Part shown: piece by piece, positions 15,741-25,223 of the stretch
Layout of the letters: every line of letters starts with the position of its first letter
Position numbering within the stretch: position 1 is the first letter of the stretch
Origin: Ramlibacter humi
GTDB taxonomy: Bacteria > Pseudomonadota > Gammaproteobacteria > Burkholderiales > Burkholderiaceae_C
Assembly (NCBI RefSeq): GCF_004681975.1
Contig: NZ_SMLK01000001.1
Span: 1,054,001 to 1,118,000, forward strand
DNA length: 64,000 nucleotides
Direction of reading: 5' to 3'
Program-made: the position numbers and the translations under genes
The notes under the pieces: model-generated
What the model saw: only the letters and a program-made list of their open reading frames with translations
What the model was told of the DNA's origin: nothing
Database searches by the model: none

Positions 15741-16616
15741 ATGATCACCTGGTCGAACTTCCTCTCGCAGCTGTTCAACGGCCTCGCGCTCGGCGCCCTG
15801 CTGGCGCTGATCGCCTCGGGGCTGACGATCATCTACGGCACGCTCGGCGTGCTGAACCTGGCGCACGGCGCCATGTTCATGGTCGGCGGCTACGCCGGCT
15901 ATGCCGCCTGGCAGGCGAGCGGCTCGTTCCTGCTCGCACTGGTGGCCGGCACGCTGTGCGTCGGCCTGCTCGGCGTGCTGATGGAGAGGGTGATCATCCG
16001 GCACTTCTACAACCGCCCCGGGGAGGACCAGCTGCTGGTCACTTTCGGGCTGGCGATCTGCTTCGTCGAACTGATCCGCCTGATCTTCTCCAGCCTGAGC
16101 AAGACGGTGACGCCGCCCACGATGCTCGCCGGCATCACCAACCTCGGGATCATGTTCTACCCGACCTACCGGCTCGCGGTGGTGGGCATCGTGGCGGTCG
16201 CGCTGCTGGCGCTCTACCTCGTGCTGTATCGCACGCGCCTCGGCCTGATCGTGCGCGCGGGCATCGACGACGCCGTGATGGTCGACTCGCTGGGCATCGA
16301 CGTCTACCGCGTCTTCATGGTGGTGTTCGGCATCGGCTCCATGGCCGCGGGCTTCTCCGGCATCGTCAATGCGCCGGTGGTGTCGCTGACACCCGAGGTC
16401 GGCGAGGCCATCCTGGTGCAGACCTTCGTGGTGGTCGTCATCGGCGGTGTCGGCTCCTTCCCCGGGGCCGTGCTCGGCGGGCTGATCGCCGGCGAAATCA
16501 TCAGCCTCACTTCCATGGTCAACCCCGGCTACGCGTACGTGATGCTGTTCGCGGCCATGACGCTGGTGCTGCTGATTCGGCCGCACGGACTGCTGGGCGC
16601 GCGAGGGCGCGAATGA
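15741..16616 (+). CDS. Branched-chain amino acid-type ABC transporter permease (LivH-like)
   Basis: A 291-residue integral membrane protein with about eight hydrophobic helices. It opens with QLFNGLALGALLALIASGLTIIYG, followed by NLAHGAMFMVGGYAGYAAW, both typical of LivH. The EAA-like region around GIDDAVMVDSLGIDVYRVF would contact the ATPase. It begins 25 bp after the binding-protein stop, and its stop overlaps the next start (ATGA). It forms one half of the membrane channel; the other half is the permease domain of the following fused protein. Confidence 0.94.
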   Translation: MITWSNFLSQLFNGLALGALLALIASGLTIIYGTLGVLNLAHGAMFMVGGYAGYAAWQASGSFLLALVAGTLCVGLLGVLMERVIIRHFYNRPGEDQLLVTFGLAICFVELIRLIFSSLSKTVTPPTMLAGITNLGIMFYPTYRLAVVGIVAVALLALYLVLYRTRLGLIVRAGIDDAVMVDSLGIDVYRVFMVVFGIGSMAAGFSGIVNAPVVSLTPEVGEAILVQTFVVVVIGGVGSFPGAVLGGLIAGEIISLTSMVNPGYAYVMLFAAMTLVLLIRPHGLLGARGRE

Positions 16617-18445
16617 CCCGCAAGAGACGGTTTCTGCTTGAGATCCTCGCGGCGGTGTGCCTGATCGGCGTGCCCTACGTTCTGCCCTTGCTGGGCGCGG
16701 CGCCCAACACGGTCAACCGCATCCTGGTGTGGGGCCTGTTCGGCCTCGGCTTCGACATCCTGTTCGGCTACACGGGCCTGCTGTCGTTCGGCCAGTCGGC
16801 GTTCTACGGCACCGGCGGCTTCGTCGCCGCCTACCTGCTGACGCAGATGGGCTTTCCCAGCGTGCTGCTGGCGCTGGTGATCGGCATGGTGGCCGCGGCC
16901 ATCGTCGGCTACCTGATCGGCCTGCTGGCGCTGCGGCGCACCGGCATCTACTTCGCCATGATCACCGTGGCCATCGCGGAGATCTTCTTCTTCGTCGAAT
17001 TCAACCCGCTGTCCGAGTTCACCGGCGGCGAGAACGGCCTGCCGGGCGTGCCGACGCCGGTGCTGAACCTGGGCTTCACCACCCTGCACTTCACGTCCGG
17101 CTGGTCGCTGTATCCGTTCCTCGCGTTCTGCTACTTCGCCGGCCTGGTGATCGCGCGCCGCATCGTGCATTCGCCCGTCGGCGCGGTGCTGGAAGCCATC
17201 CGCGAAAACCCGTTGCGCGCGGCCGCCGTCGGCCACAACGTCCTCTCTTACAAGCGCACCGCCTTCGTCATCGCGGCGGCTTACGCGGGACTCGCGGGCG
17301 GCCTGCTGGGCGTGCTGCAGGCCTTCATGCCGCCGGACGCGTTCATGTTCGAGACCTCCGGCCAACTGATCATGCAGACGGTCATCGGCGGCCGCGGCAC
17401 GCTCATCGGCCCGCTGCTCGGCGCCGGCGTGTGGCTGTTCCTGCAGGACTTCCTGCAGGCGACGCTGGGCCTCGGGGCCGCGTGGAAGCTGGTACTGGGC
17501 GTCGTGTTCGTGCTGCTGGTGTGCTTCCTGCGGCAGGGCATCATCGGCGGCCTGCGCGACCTGTGGGAGCGCACGGCCGGGCGCGGACACGTGGAGCAAG
17601 CCGCGGCTCCCGTCCCCGAGCCGGAACCGGTGGACGTGGCGCCTCTGCGCGCGACGCACCACGCCAACAAGGAATACGCCGGCCCCATCCTGCAGGCCAC
17701 CGGCCTGACCAAGCGGTTCGGCGGCGTGGTGGCCAACCACGAGATCGACTTCTCGGTGCGCGCGGGCGAGCTGCGCGGGATCATCGGTCCCAACGGCGCC
17801 GGCAAGTCCACCTTCTTCAAGATGCTCACCTGCGAGATTCCGCCGACCGCAGGCCGCATCGTGTTCGAGGGCCGCGACATCACCGGCATGGACGTCACGG
17901 GCGTCTGCCAGCTGGGCCTCACCAAGAGCTACCAGGTGAACCAGCTGTTCAACAGGCTCACCGTGCGCCAGAACATCATCATCGCGGCGCTGGCGGAATT
18001 GCGCGGCAAGTTCCGCCTCGACCTGCTGCGCGGCGTGGAAAAGGTGCCGGGCCTGCGCGAACAGGTGGAGCAGACGCTGGCACTGGTGCGCCTCACGGCC
18101 CGCGCCGACGCGCCGGTCGCCGAGCTCGCCTATGGCGAGAAGCGCCGCCTGGAGATCGGCCTGGCGCTGGCTTCCTCGCCCACCCTGCTGCTGCTGGACG
18201 AGCCGCTGGCCGGCATGAGCCCGGCCGAGCGCACCGAGACCGTGGCGCTGCTGAAGTCCATCGCCCGCGGCCGCACGCTCGTCATCATCGACCACGACAT
18301 GGACGCCCTGTTCGAACTCGCCGAGCGCATCACCGTGCTGCAGGAAGGCCGGCTGCTGGTCGAAGGCACGCCCGAAGAGGTCAAGGCCAACCCGCAGGTG
18401 CAGGAAGCGTACCTGGGCGGCGTGCACGAGGCGGTGGCGGCATGA
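16613..18445 (+). CDS. Fused ABC permease-ATPase (LivM-LivG fusion)
   Basis: A 610-residue fusion. Residues 1 to about 320 are a LivM-like permease (GFDILFGYTGLLSFGQSAFYG, GENGLPGVPTP, AIRENPLRAAAVGHN). A 35-residue Pro/Glu/Ala linker follows. About 360-610 is a LivG-like ATPase with Walker A GPNGAGKST, a signature region YGEKRRLEIGLALASSP and Walker B LLLLDEPLAGMSP. The C-terminal YLGG is typical of LivG. Its ATG overlaps the LivH stop by four bases. Fusion fixes a one-to-one ratio of permease and ATPase. Such fusions occur in some proteobacterial liv systems. A micro-ORF overlaps its stop and leads to the second ATPase gene. Confidence 0.95.
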   Translation: MTRKRRFLLEILAAVCLIGVPYVLPLLGAAPNTVNRILVWGLFGLGFDILFGYTGLLSFGQSAFYGTGGFVAAYLLTQMGFPSVLLALVIGMVAAAIVGYLIGLLALRRTGIYFAMITVAIAEIFFFVEFNPLSEFTGGENGLPGVPTPVLNLGFTTLHFTSGWSLYPFLAFCYFAGLVIARRIVHSPVGAVLEAIRENPLRAAAVGHNVLSYKRTAFVIAAAYAGLAGGLLGVLQAFMPPDAFMFETSGQLIMQTVIGGRGTLIGPLLGAGVWLFLQDFLQATLGLGAAWKLVLGVVFVLLVCFLRQGIIGGLRDLWERTAGRGHVEQAAAPVPEPEPVDVAPLRATHHANKEYAGPILQATGLTKRFGGVVANHEIDFSVRAGELRGIIGPNGAGKSTFFKMLTCEIPPTAGRIVFEGRDITGMDVTGVCQLGLTKSYQVNQLFNRLTVRQNIIIAALAELRGKFRLDLLRGVEKVPGLREQVEQTLALVRLTARADAPVAELAYGEKRRLEIGLALASSPTLLLLDEPLAGMSPAERTETVALLKSIARGRTLVIIDHDMDALFELAERITVLQEGRLLVEGTPEEVKANPQVQEAYLGGVHEAVAA

Positions 18446-18503
18446 GCGCCGCCCGGCCGCCCGGAGGCGCTCGCACCGCAGTGCGAAGCACGGAGGTGTT
18501 TCT

Positions 18504-18507
<4 letters not shown>
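18442..18507 (+). CDS. Micro-ORF, 21 codons, ends TAVRSTEVFL; couples livG to livF
   Basis: The ATG overlaps the stop of the fused permease-ATPase (ATGA), and the TGA overlaps the GTG start of the LivF-like gene (GTGA). The C-terminus TAVRSTEVFL matches the TAARSAEVF of the micro-ORF at 13218-13277 before folD. A hairpin GTGC-GAA-GCAC (18481-18491) lies directly before the GGAGGT ribosome site. Compared with the folD copy, one stem pair changes from C-G to T-A, so pairing is kept. The distance from GGAGGT to GTG is six bases in both. The peptide has no recognised domain. A role in translational coupling is inferred. Confidence 0.5.
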
Positions 18508-19202
<695 letters not shown>

Positions 19203-19215
19203 TCGCCGTCATCGG

Positions 19216-19240
19216 CAATGCCAATGTCCGATGGGCATTG
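19216..19240 (+). other. Short inverted repeat after livF
   Basis: CAATGCC and GGCATTG form a perfect 7-bp stem with an 11-base loop, 14 bp after the livF-like stop. There is no T-tract. It could be a weak transcript end or an mRNA-stabilising hairpin before prlC. Confidence 0.3.
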
Positions 19241-19271
19241 AAGGATGGGCGGCTGCCTCAAAATGGGGCTC

Positions 19272-21335
19272 ATGTCCGCCGCCAATCCCCTCCTCGACTT
19301 CCACGACCTTCCCCTCTTCGACCAGATCCGCCCGGAGCATGTAGCCCCGGCAATGGACGCCTTGCTCGCCGAGAGCGAAGCGGCGCTGGAAGCGGTGGTC
19401 AAGCCCGAATTCCCCGCCGACTGGCGCGCGCTGGCCGCGCGGCTCGACTGCACGACCGAGAAGCTCAGCCGTGCGTGGGGCGCGGTGAGCCACCTCAACG
19501 GCGTGGCCGACACGCCCGAGCTGCGCGCCGCCTACAACGAGGCGCTGCCCAAGGTCACCGAGTTCTGGACCCGCCTCGGGTCCGACGAACGCCTGTACGC
19601 CAAGTACAAGGCCATCGACTCGTCCAAGCTCAACGACGAGCAGCGCCAGGCGCTGAAGAACGCCGTGCGCAACTTCGTGCTGGGCGGCGCCGAACTGCAG
19701 GGCCAGGCCAAGGAGCGCTTCGCGCAGATTCAGGAGCGCCAGGCCGAGCTGAGCCAGAAGTTCAGCGAGAACGCGCTGGACGCAACCGATGCCTTCGCCT
19801 ACTACGCCTCGGCGGAAGAACTGGCCGGCGTGCCCGAAGACGTGGTCCAGGCCGCGCGTGCCGCGGCCGAGGCCGAAGGCAAGGACGGCCACAAGCTCAC
19901 GCTGAAGATGCCCAGCTACCTCCCGGTGATGCAGTTCGCGCACGACCGCGGGCTGCGCCAGAAGCTGTACCGCGCCTATGTCACGCGCGCCAGCGACCAG
20001 GCGCCGGAGGAATTCCGCAAGTTCGACAACGGCGCCAACATCCGCGAGATCCTGGCGCTGCGCAAGGAAGAAGCGCAACTGCTGGGCTACCGCAACTTCG
20101 GCGAAGTCTCGGTCGTGCCCAAGATGGCCGATTCGCCCGCGGAGGTGGTGAAGTTCCTGCGCGAGCTGGCCGCCAAGGCGCGTCCGTATGCGGAGAAGGA
20201 CGTGGCCGACATGAAGGCTTTCGCGGCCGCCGAACTGGGCATCCGCGACCCGCAGCCCTGGGACTGGAGCTACATCGCCGAGAAGCTGAAGGAGTCGCGC
20301 TATGCGTTCAGCGAGCTGGAGGTGAAGCAATACTTCACCGCGCCCAAGGTGCTGGCGGGCCTGTTCAAGATCGTCGAGACGCTGTTCGAGGTGACCATCC
20401 GCCGCGACCACGCGCCGGTGTGGAACCCGGGGGTGGAGTTCTACCGCATCGAGCGTGAACGCAAGCAGCCCGAAGGCCACGTGATGACCGAGCTGGTGGG
20501 CCAGTTCTACCTGGACCCCGCGGCGCGCAACGGCAAGCGCGGCGGCGCCTGGATGGACGACGTGCGCGCGCGCTGGCTGCGCCCGGACGACGGCAAACTG
20601 CAGACGCCGGTGGCGCACCTGGTGTGCAACTTCGCCGAAGGCGTTGAAGGCAAGCCGCCGCTGCTGACGCACGACGACGTGATCACCCTCTTCCACGAAT
20701 CGGGCCATGGACTGCACCACATGCTCACGCGCGTGAACGAGCGCGACGTCTCGGGCATCAGCGGCGTGGAATGGGACGCGGTGGAGCTGCCCAGCCAGTT
20801 CATGGAGAACTTCTGCTGGGAATGGACCGTGCTGCGCCACATGACGGCGCACGTGGACACGGGCGAGCCGTTGCCGCGCGAACTGTTCGACAAGATGCTG
20901 GCGGCGAAGAACTTCCAGGCCGGCCTGGGCACGCTGCGCCAGATCGAATTCGCGCTGTTCGACATGCTGCTGCACACGGAGCACGACCCTTCGGCCGAAT
21001 TCATGCCGCTGCTGCGCCAGGTGCGCGAGGAAGTGTCGGTGCTGCCCGCGCCGGAATTCAGCCGCACGGCCCACACCTTCAGCCATATCTTCGCGGGCGG
21101 CTACGCGGCCGGCTACTACAGCTACAAGTGGGCGGAGGTGCTGTCCGCCGATGCGTACGCGGCATTTGAGGAGACCGCGACGCAGGACGGTTCCCCGAGC
21201 GTGGAAACCGGGCGAAAATACCGGCAGGCCATCCTGGAGGCCGGCGGCAGCCGGCCCGCCATGGAGTCGTTCAAGGCGTTCCGCGGCCGCGAGCCGTCGC
21301 TGGAAGCGCTGCTGCGGCACCAGGGCATGGCCTGA
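19272..21335 (+). CDS. prlC: Oligopeptidase A, M3 family
   Basis: A 687-residue cytoplasmic zinc metallopeptidase. The zinc motif HExxH is HESGH in ITLFHESGHGLHHML, with the third ligand Glu expected in the GVEWDAVELPSQFMENFCWE block just downstream, the order seen in the thimet/oligopeptidase A family. The start at MSAANPLLDF matches the usual PrlC N-terminus; in-frame ATGs at 19245 and 19263 give atypical extensions. It degrades short peptides, including cleaved signal peptides. It stands 69 bp after the transporter operon and is followed by the glutaredoxin-like gene in the same direction. Confidence 0.96.
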   Translation: MSAANPLLDFHDLPLFDQIRPEHVAPAMDALLAESEAALEAVVKPEFPADWRALAARLDCTTEKLSRAWGAVSHLNGVADTPELRAAYNEALPKVTEFWTRLGSDERLYAKYKAIDSSKLNDEQRQALKNAVRNFVLGGAELQGQAKERFAQIQERQAELSQKFSENALDATDAFAYYASAEELAGVPEDVVQAARAAAEAEGKDGHKLTLKMPSYLPVMQFAHDRGLRQKLYRAYVTRASDQAPEEFRKFDNGANIREILALRKEEAQLLGYRNFGEVSVVPKMADSPAEVVKFLRELAAKARPYAEKDVADMKAFAAAELGIRDPQPWDWSYIAEKLKESRYAFSELEVKQYFTAPKVLAGLFKIVETLFEVTIRRDHAPVWNPGVEFYRIERERKQPEGHVMTELVGQFYLDPAARNGKRGGAWMDDVRARWLRPDDGKLQTPVAHLVCNFAEGVEGKPPLLTHDDVITLFHESGHGLHHMLTRVNERDVSGISGVEWDAVELPSQFMENFCWEWTVLRHMTAHVDTGEPLPRELFDKMLAAKNFQAGLGTLRQIEFALFDMLLHTEHDPSAEFMPLLRQVREEVSVLPAPEFSRTAHTFSHIFAGGYAAGYYSYKWAEVLSADAYAAFEETATQDGSPSVETGRKYRQAILEAGGSRPAMESFKAFRGREPSLEALLRHQGMA

Positions 21336-21368
21336 GGACGCAAGCAACAGAACGCACGGAGCAACACG

Positions 21369-22016
21369 ATGACCCTGACCCGGATCCCCGCCCTGACCCC
21401 GGCCCGCGCCACCGCGCTGGCCCTTGCGCTGATCGCCGGCGCCGCCGGCGCGCAGCAGGTCTACCGGATCATGGGGCCCGACGGGAAGGTCACGTTCTCC
21501 GACAAGCCGCCGGCCGATACCGCCAAGGCGGGTCCGGCGCCCACCGTACCCGTGACGGGCGCCACGGCGGGCGGCGCCCTGCCGTTCGAACTGCGCCAGG
21601 TGGTGCAGCGCTATCCGGTGACGCTGTACGTGGGCCCGAATTGCGGTCCTTGCGGCTCGGGCCGGACGCTCCTGTCGCAGCGCGGCGTGCCGTTCACCGA
21701 AAAGACGGTGACCAGCAACGAAGACATCGCCGCGCTGGAAAGGCTGACCGGCAACTCGCCTTCGCTGCCGGTGCTCACCGTCGGTGGGCAGCAGCTGCGC
21801 GGCTACTCCGACGCGGAATGGGGCCAGTACCTGGACGCGGCCGGCTACCCGAAGTCGTCGCAGTTGCCGGCCGGCTACCGCAACCCCGCACCGACGCCGC
21901 TGGTGGCCACGGCCAAGCCGCCGGGGCCCGCGGCCGCCAATGAGCCGGCGGCTCCCGCACCGGCACCCGGGCCCGCGCTGCCGGCGGGCAGCAACCCGGC
22001 CGGCATCACTTTCTAA
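21369..22016 (+). CDS. Secreted DUF4124-glutaredoxin domain protein
   Basis: A 215-residue protein. A signal peptide ends near GAAGAQQ. A DUF4124-like segment follows (QVYRIMGPDGKVTFSDKPP, residues 27-48), then a glutaredoxin-like fold with the CxxC pair as NCGPCGSGR (about residue 91) and SLPVLTVGGQQLRGYS as the cis-Pro region. The last 50 residues are Pro/Ala-rich and likely disordered. Export plus the CGPC motif suggests a periplasmic thiol-disulfide role, though CGPC is a thioredoxin-type motif in a glutaredoxin-like frame. It ends seven bases from the convergent rpiA stop. Confidence 0.8.
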   Translation: MTLTRIPALTPARATALALALIAGAAGAQQVYRIMGPDGKVTFSDKPPADTAKAGPAPTVPVTGATAGGALPFELRQVVQRYPVTLYVGPNCGPCGSGRTLLSQRGVPFTEKTVTSNEDIAALERLTGNSPSLPVLTVGGQQLRGYSDAEWGQYLDAAGYPKSSQLPAGYRNPAPTPLVATAKPPGPAAANEPAAPAPAPGPALPAGSNPAGITF

Positions 22017-22023
22017 GAACGCG

Positions 22024-22695
22024 TCAGAAGTCCAGCGTGCGCACGCCAGAAGGCGTGCCCAGCAGGCAGACCGAAGCTTTCTGGTGGGCGAACACGCCCA
22101 CGGTCACCACGCCGGGCCACTGGTTCACTTCGCTCTCGAAAGCCAGCGGCTGCGCGATCTTCAGTCCGCTGACGTCCAGCAGGTGCTGCCCATTGTCAGT
22201 GACGATGGGCACGCCATCCTTCAGCCGCAGCCGCGCCTGGCCGCCCATGGCGGCGAACTGACGCGTGATGCGCGCCGCCGCCATCGGGATGACTTCCACC
22301 GGAACCGGGAAGTTGCCGAGCACCGGCACCAGCTTGCTTTCGTCGGCGATGCAGACGAAGCGGCGCGACTGGGCCGCGACGATCTTCTCGCGCGTGAGCG
22401 CGGCGCCGCCGCCCTTGATCATGTGGCCGCCGCCGTCGATCTCGTCGGCGCCGTCGATGTAGACCGCGAGTTCTTCCACCTCGTTCGCATCGAACACCGG
22501 GATGCCAATGGCCTTCAGCCGTTCCGTGCTGGCGACCGAACTGGACACCGCCCCGCGCACCTGGTCCTTCATCGCTGCCAGCGCCTCGATGAACTTGTTC
22601 ACCGTGGACCCGGTGCCCACGCCCACGATGCCGCCCGGCTCCACGTAGCGCAGCGCCGCCTGCCCGACCAGCGCCTTCAACTCATCTTGCGTCAC
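22024..22695 (-). CDS. rpiA: Ribose-5-phosphate isomerase A
   Basis: A 223-residue RpiA of normal length. The start is taken as GTG at 22695, giving (M)[17 protein letters not shown]; the frame stays open upstream, but that extension is not RpiA-like. The phosphate-binding loop [15 protein letters not shown], the catalytic acid region [27 protein letters not shown] and [13 protein letters not shown] are all present. It interconverts ribose-5-phosphate and ribulose-5-phosphate in the pentose phosphate pathway. Its start is 38 bp from the divergent pyrD start, so both promoters must overlap closely or lie inside the genes. Confidence 0.97.
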   Translation of the reverse strand: MTQDELKALVGQAALRYVEPGGIVGVGTGSTVNKFIEALAAMKDQVRGAVSSSVASTERLKAIGIPVFDANEVEELAVYIDGADEIDGGGHMIKGGGAALTREKIVAAQSRRFVCIADESKLVPVLGNFPVPVEVIPMAAARITRQFAAMGGQARLRLKDGVPIVTDNGQHLLDVSGLKIAQPLAFESEVNQWPGVVTVGVFAHQKASVCLLGTPSGVRTLDF

Positions 22696-22733
22696 GCGAC
22701 AATCCCCTGCTTGGTTGACTGACGGAATTATCC

Positions 22734-23780
22734 ATGCCCCTCCTGCCCTACCCGCTCGCGCGCCCCTTCCTGTTCGGCCTGGACCCCGAAGCCGCGCACG
22801 ACCTGACGCTGGGCACCATCGCCCGCCTGCAGGGGACGCCGCTGGCGCTGGCATGGTGCTCCAGCTTCGTGCGCGACCCGATCGAGCTGGCGGGGCTGCG
22901 CTTTCCCAACCGCGTGGGACTGGCCGCCGGCCTGGACAAGAACGCGCGCTGCATCGACGGCCTGGGCGCGATGGGCTTCGGCTTCGTGGAGGTGGGCACC
23001 GTCACGCCCAAGCCGCAGCCGGGCAACCCGAAGCCGCGCATGTTCCGCCTGCCGCAAGCCGGCGCGCTGATCAACCGGCTGGGCTTCAACAACGACGGAC
23101 TGGATGCCTTCGTCGCCAACGTGAAGCGCTCGTCGTTCCGCCAGCAGGGCCGCATCCTGGGCCTGAACATCGGCAAGAACGCGGCGACGCCCATCGAGAA
23201 CGCGACGGACGACTACCTGAAGGGCCTGGCGGGCGTGTACCCGCACGCCGACTACGTCACCGTCAATATCTCCAGCCCCAACACCAAGAACCTGCGCGCG
23301 CTGCAGTCGGACGAGGCACTGGATGCGCTGCTGGGCGCACTGGCGCAGCGGCGCGAGGAACTGGCGCGCGAGCACGGCCGCCGCGTGCCCCTGTTCGTGA
23401 AGATCGCGCCGGACCTGGACGAAGCGCAGGTGGACGTCATCGCCGCGACGCTGCGGCGCCACGGCATGGATGGCGTCATCGCCACCAACACCACCATCTC
23501 GCGTGACGCGGTGAAGGGCATGCCGCACGCGCAAGAGACCGGCGGCCTGAGCGGCGCGCCCGTGCTGGCAGCCAGCAACCGCGTGATCGCGCAGTTGCGC
23601 GCCACGCTGGGCAGCGGCTTCCCCATCATCGGCGTGGGAGGCATCCTCAGCGCGGAAGACGCGGTGGCCAAGGTGAAGGCGGGCGCCGACGTGGTGCAGA
23701 TCTACACCGGCCTGATCTACAAGGGCCCGGCGCTCATCGCCGAATCGGCGCGCGCACTGAAAGTGCTGCGCGCGGCCTAA
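22734..23780 (+). CDS. pyrD: Dihydroorotate dehydrogenase (quinone), class 2
   Basis: A 348-residue membrane-associated flavoenzyme. The N-terminal [21 protein letters not shown] helix region is typical of class 2 enzymes that use quinones. FMN- and orotate-binding motifs include [45 protein letters not shown] (with the catalytic Ser) and the later [27 protein letters not shown]. It oxidises dihydroorotate to orotate in pyrimidine synthesis. Its last four bases overlap the convergent oxidoreductase gene. Confidence 0.98.
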   Translation: MPLLPYPLARPFLFGLDPEAAHDLTLGTIARLQGTPLALAWCSSFVRDPIELAGLRFPNRVGLAAGLDKNARCIDGLGAMGFGFVEVGTVTPKPQPGNPKPRMFRLPQAGALINRLGFNNDGLDAFVANVKRSSFRQQGRILGLNIGKNAATPIENATDDYLKGLAGVYPHADYVTVNISSPNTKNLRALQSDEALDALLGALAQRREELAREHGRRVPLFVKIAPDLDEAQVDVIAATLRRHGMDGVIATNTTISRDAVKGMPHAQETGGLSGAPVLAASNRVIAQLRATLGSGFPIIGVGGILSAEDAVAKVKAGADVVQIYTGLIYKGPALIAESARALKVLRAA

Positions 23781-24889
23781 GCCAGCATCGCGGCCACGTC
23801 TTCGGCGATGGCCATCGCGCTGGTGAGACCCGGCGACTCGATGCCGAACAGGTTCGCCAGCCCCGGCACGCCATGCCGCGCGGGGCCGTCGATGCGGAAG
23901 TCGGCGGCCTTCTCGTGCGGTCCGTGGATCTTGGGCCGCACGCCGCTGTAGCTGGGCTGCAGCGCGCCATCGGGCAGTCCCGGCCAGTAGCGGCGCACCT
24001 CCGCGTAGAAGCCTTCGGCGCGCGCCGGGTCCACCTGGTAGTCGATCTGCTCCGGCGTGGCCACGTCCAGCCACTCGATGTCCGGGCCGAACTTGGCCTG
24101 GCCGCCCAGGTCCACGGTCAGGTGCGTGCCCAGGTGCGCGTCGGCCGGCGCGGGATAGATCAGCCGGCTGAACGGCGCCTTGCCCGCCAGCGAGTAGTAG
24201 TTGCCCTTGGCGAACCACTCGCGCGGCACGTGCGCCGGATCCAGTCCTTCGAAGCGGCGAGCCAGTGCGCACGCATGCAGCGACGCCGCGTTCACCAGCA
24301 GCGAAGTGCCGATCTCCGTGCCGTCGGCCAGGCGCAGGACGTGCAAGCCACCTTCGCCCGCCAGCTTCGCCGAGGCCAGCGGCGAGCCGAAAGCCACCAT
24401 GCCGCCTTCGCGCTCGAGGTCACCCTGCAGCGCGAGCATGAAGCCGTGGCTGTCGACGATGCCGGTGCTCGGCGAGCTGAGCGCCGCGATGCAGCGCAGC
24501 CCCGGCTCCGCGGCGATCGCCTGGTCCGCGTCCAGCCACTCCACCTCGACGCCGTTGGCGGCGGCGCGCTCCTGCAGGCCGAGCAGCGCACGCACTTCGG
24601 CTTCGTCCTGCGCCACCGTGAACTTGCCGCAGCGGCGGTGCTCGACGCCGTGGCTGGCGCAAAGCTCGTAAAGAAGCTGCTTGCCCCGCACGCACAGCCG
24701 CGCCTTCAGCGAGCCGGGTGCGTAGTACAGGCCGGCGTGGATCACCTCGCTGTTGCGCGAGCTCACGCCCTGGCCAATGCCGTCCTGAGCTTCCAGGACG
24801 ATGGTTTCGCGTCCCGCCCGGGCCAGCGCGCGCGCCACCGCCAACCCGACGACACCCGCTCCGGCGATGACTGCCTCGACCTGCTCCAC
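23777..24889 (-). CDS. FAD-dependent oxidoreductase, L-2-hydroxyglutarate oxidase-like
   Basis: A 370-residue DAO-family flavoprotein. The GTG at 24889 is chosen because AAGGT lies five bases upstream and it places the FAD motif [21 protein letters not shown] at the N-terminus as expected. [20 protein letters not shown] and [10 protein letters not shown] are typical of the LhgO/L2HGDH group, as is the C-terminal [17 protein letters not shown]. Family members oxidise L-2-hydroxyglutarate to 2-oxoglutarate and feed electrons to the membrane. The substrate here is inferred from likeness only. A terminator-like hairpin lies in the leader just before the ribosome site. Confidence 0.82.
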   Translation of the reverse strand: MEQVEAVIAGAGVVGLAVARALARAGRETIVLEAQDGIGQGVSSRNSEVIHAGLYYAPGSLKARLCVRGKQLLYELCASHGVEHRRCGKFTVAQDEAEVRALLGLQERAAANGVEVEWLDADQAIAAEPGLRCIAALSSPSTGIVDSHGFMLALQGDLEREGGMVAFGSPLASAKLAGEGGLHVLRLADGTEIGTSLLVNAASLHACALARRFEGLDPAHVPREWFAKGNYYSLAGKAPFSRLIYPAPADAHLGTHLTVDLGGQAKFGPDIEWLDVATPEQIDYQVDPARAEGFYAEVRRYWPGLPDGALQPSYSGVRPKIHGPHEKAADFRIDGPARHGVPGLANLFGIESPGLTSAMAIAEDVAAMLA

Positions 24890-24900
24890 GCCGACCTTCC

Positions 24901-24930
24901 GCAAAGAAGAAGCCGGCGCGAAAGCCGGCT
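24901..24930 (-). promoter_or_regulatory. Terminator-like hairpin in the leader of the oxidoreductase gene
   Basis: On the minus strand AGCCGGC, a TTTCGC loop and GCCGGCT form a perfect 7-bp stem, followed by TCTTCTTT. This has the form of an intrinsic terminator but stands only about 12 bases before the GTG start and abuts the AAGGT ribosome site. No minus-strand gene lies between it and the divergent pilus operon, so it is not obviously the end of another transcript. Confidence 0.45.
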
Positions 24931-25223
24931 CGGTGAATCTGGATACGCCCGGCAGCGCTGCGTGCCGGGCCGCCGGATTGTAGGGACCGCCACCGGGCAA
25001 GCCGTTCGGCCCCGTGGGCGAACCTTTCGTCGCAGCTCAACCGCACTTGTAACAAGCAAGATCGTGAAATTTTGCCGAATTCCGCTAAGTGGTTGATTTT
25101 GGCCGATGAATGTGTAGCAACTTGTTGCGAGTACTGTTACAGTCTGCTCACGCTTAGGGCGTTTCCCTAACCTTCCCGGTAGTTCCTCCTTAAGGCGCTG
25201 ACCGGACTTCTCGAGGAGAAACC
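24931..25223 (+). promoter_or_regulatory. Intergenic region driving the SCPU pilus operon
   Basis: About 290 bp without a gene. The right half (25040-25190) is locally AT-richer and holds four short inverted repeats: CTTG-TAA-CAAG (25045-25055), GCAACTTGTTGC (25117-25128), CTGT-T-ACAG (25134-25142) and the 17-bp TTAGGGCGTTTCCCTAA (25154-25170). The first pilin starts at 25224 with GAGGAG before the ATG. This cluster of repeats suggests tight control of the pilus genes. No factor can be named from the sequence. Confidence 0.5.
25154..25170. promoter_or_regulatory. TTAGGG-CGTTT-CCCTAA operator-like palindrome
   Basis: A perfect 6-bp inverted repeat with a 5-bp spacer, 54 bp before the first SCPU pilin gene. 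A near-identical 17-bp element, TTAGGGCGATTGCCTAA, stands before a small lipoprotein gene at 58997-59013. Length and the CGnTT spacer agree. NarL/LuxR-type regulators bind elements of this general form. Confidence 0.5.

Noticed and set aside
22695-22854. A 53-residue N-terminal extension of RpiA
   Set aside because: It is Arg/Gly-rich, overlaps pyrD on the other strand and is not RpiA-like; the GTG start gives the normal N-terminus.
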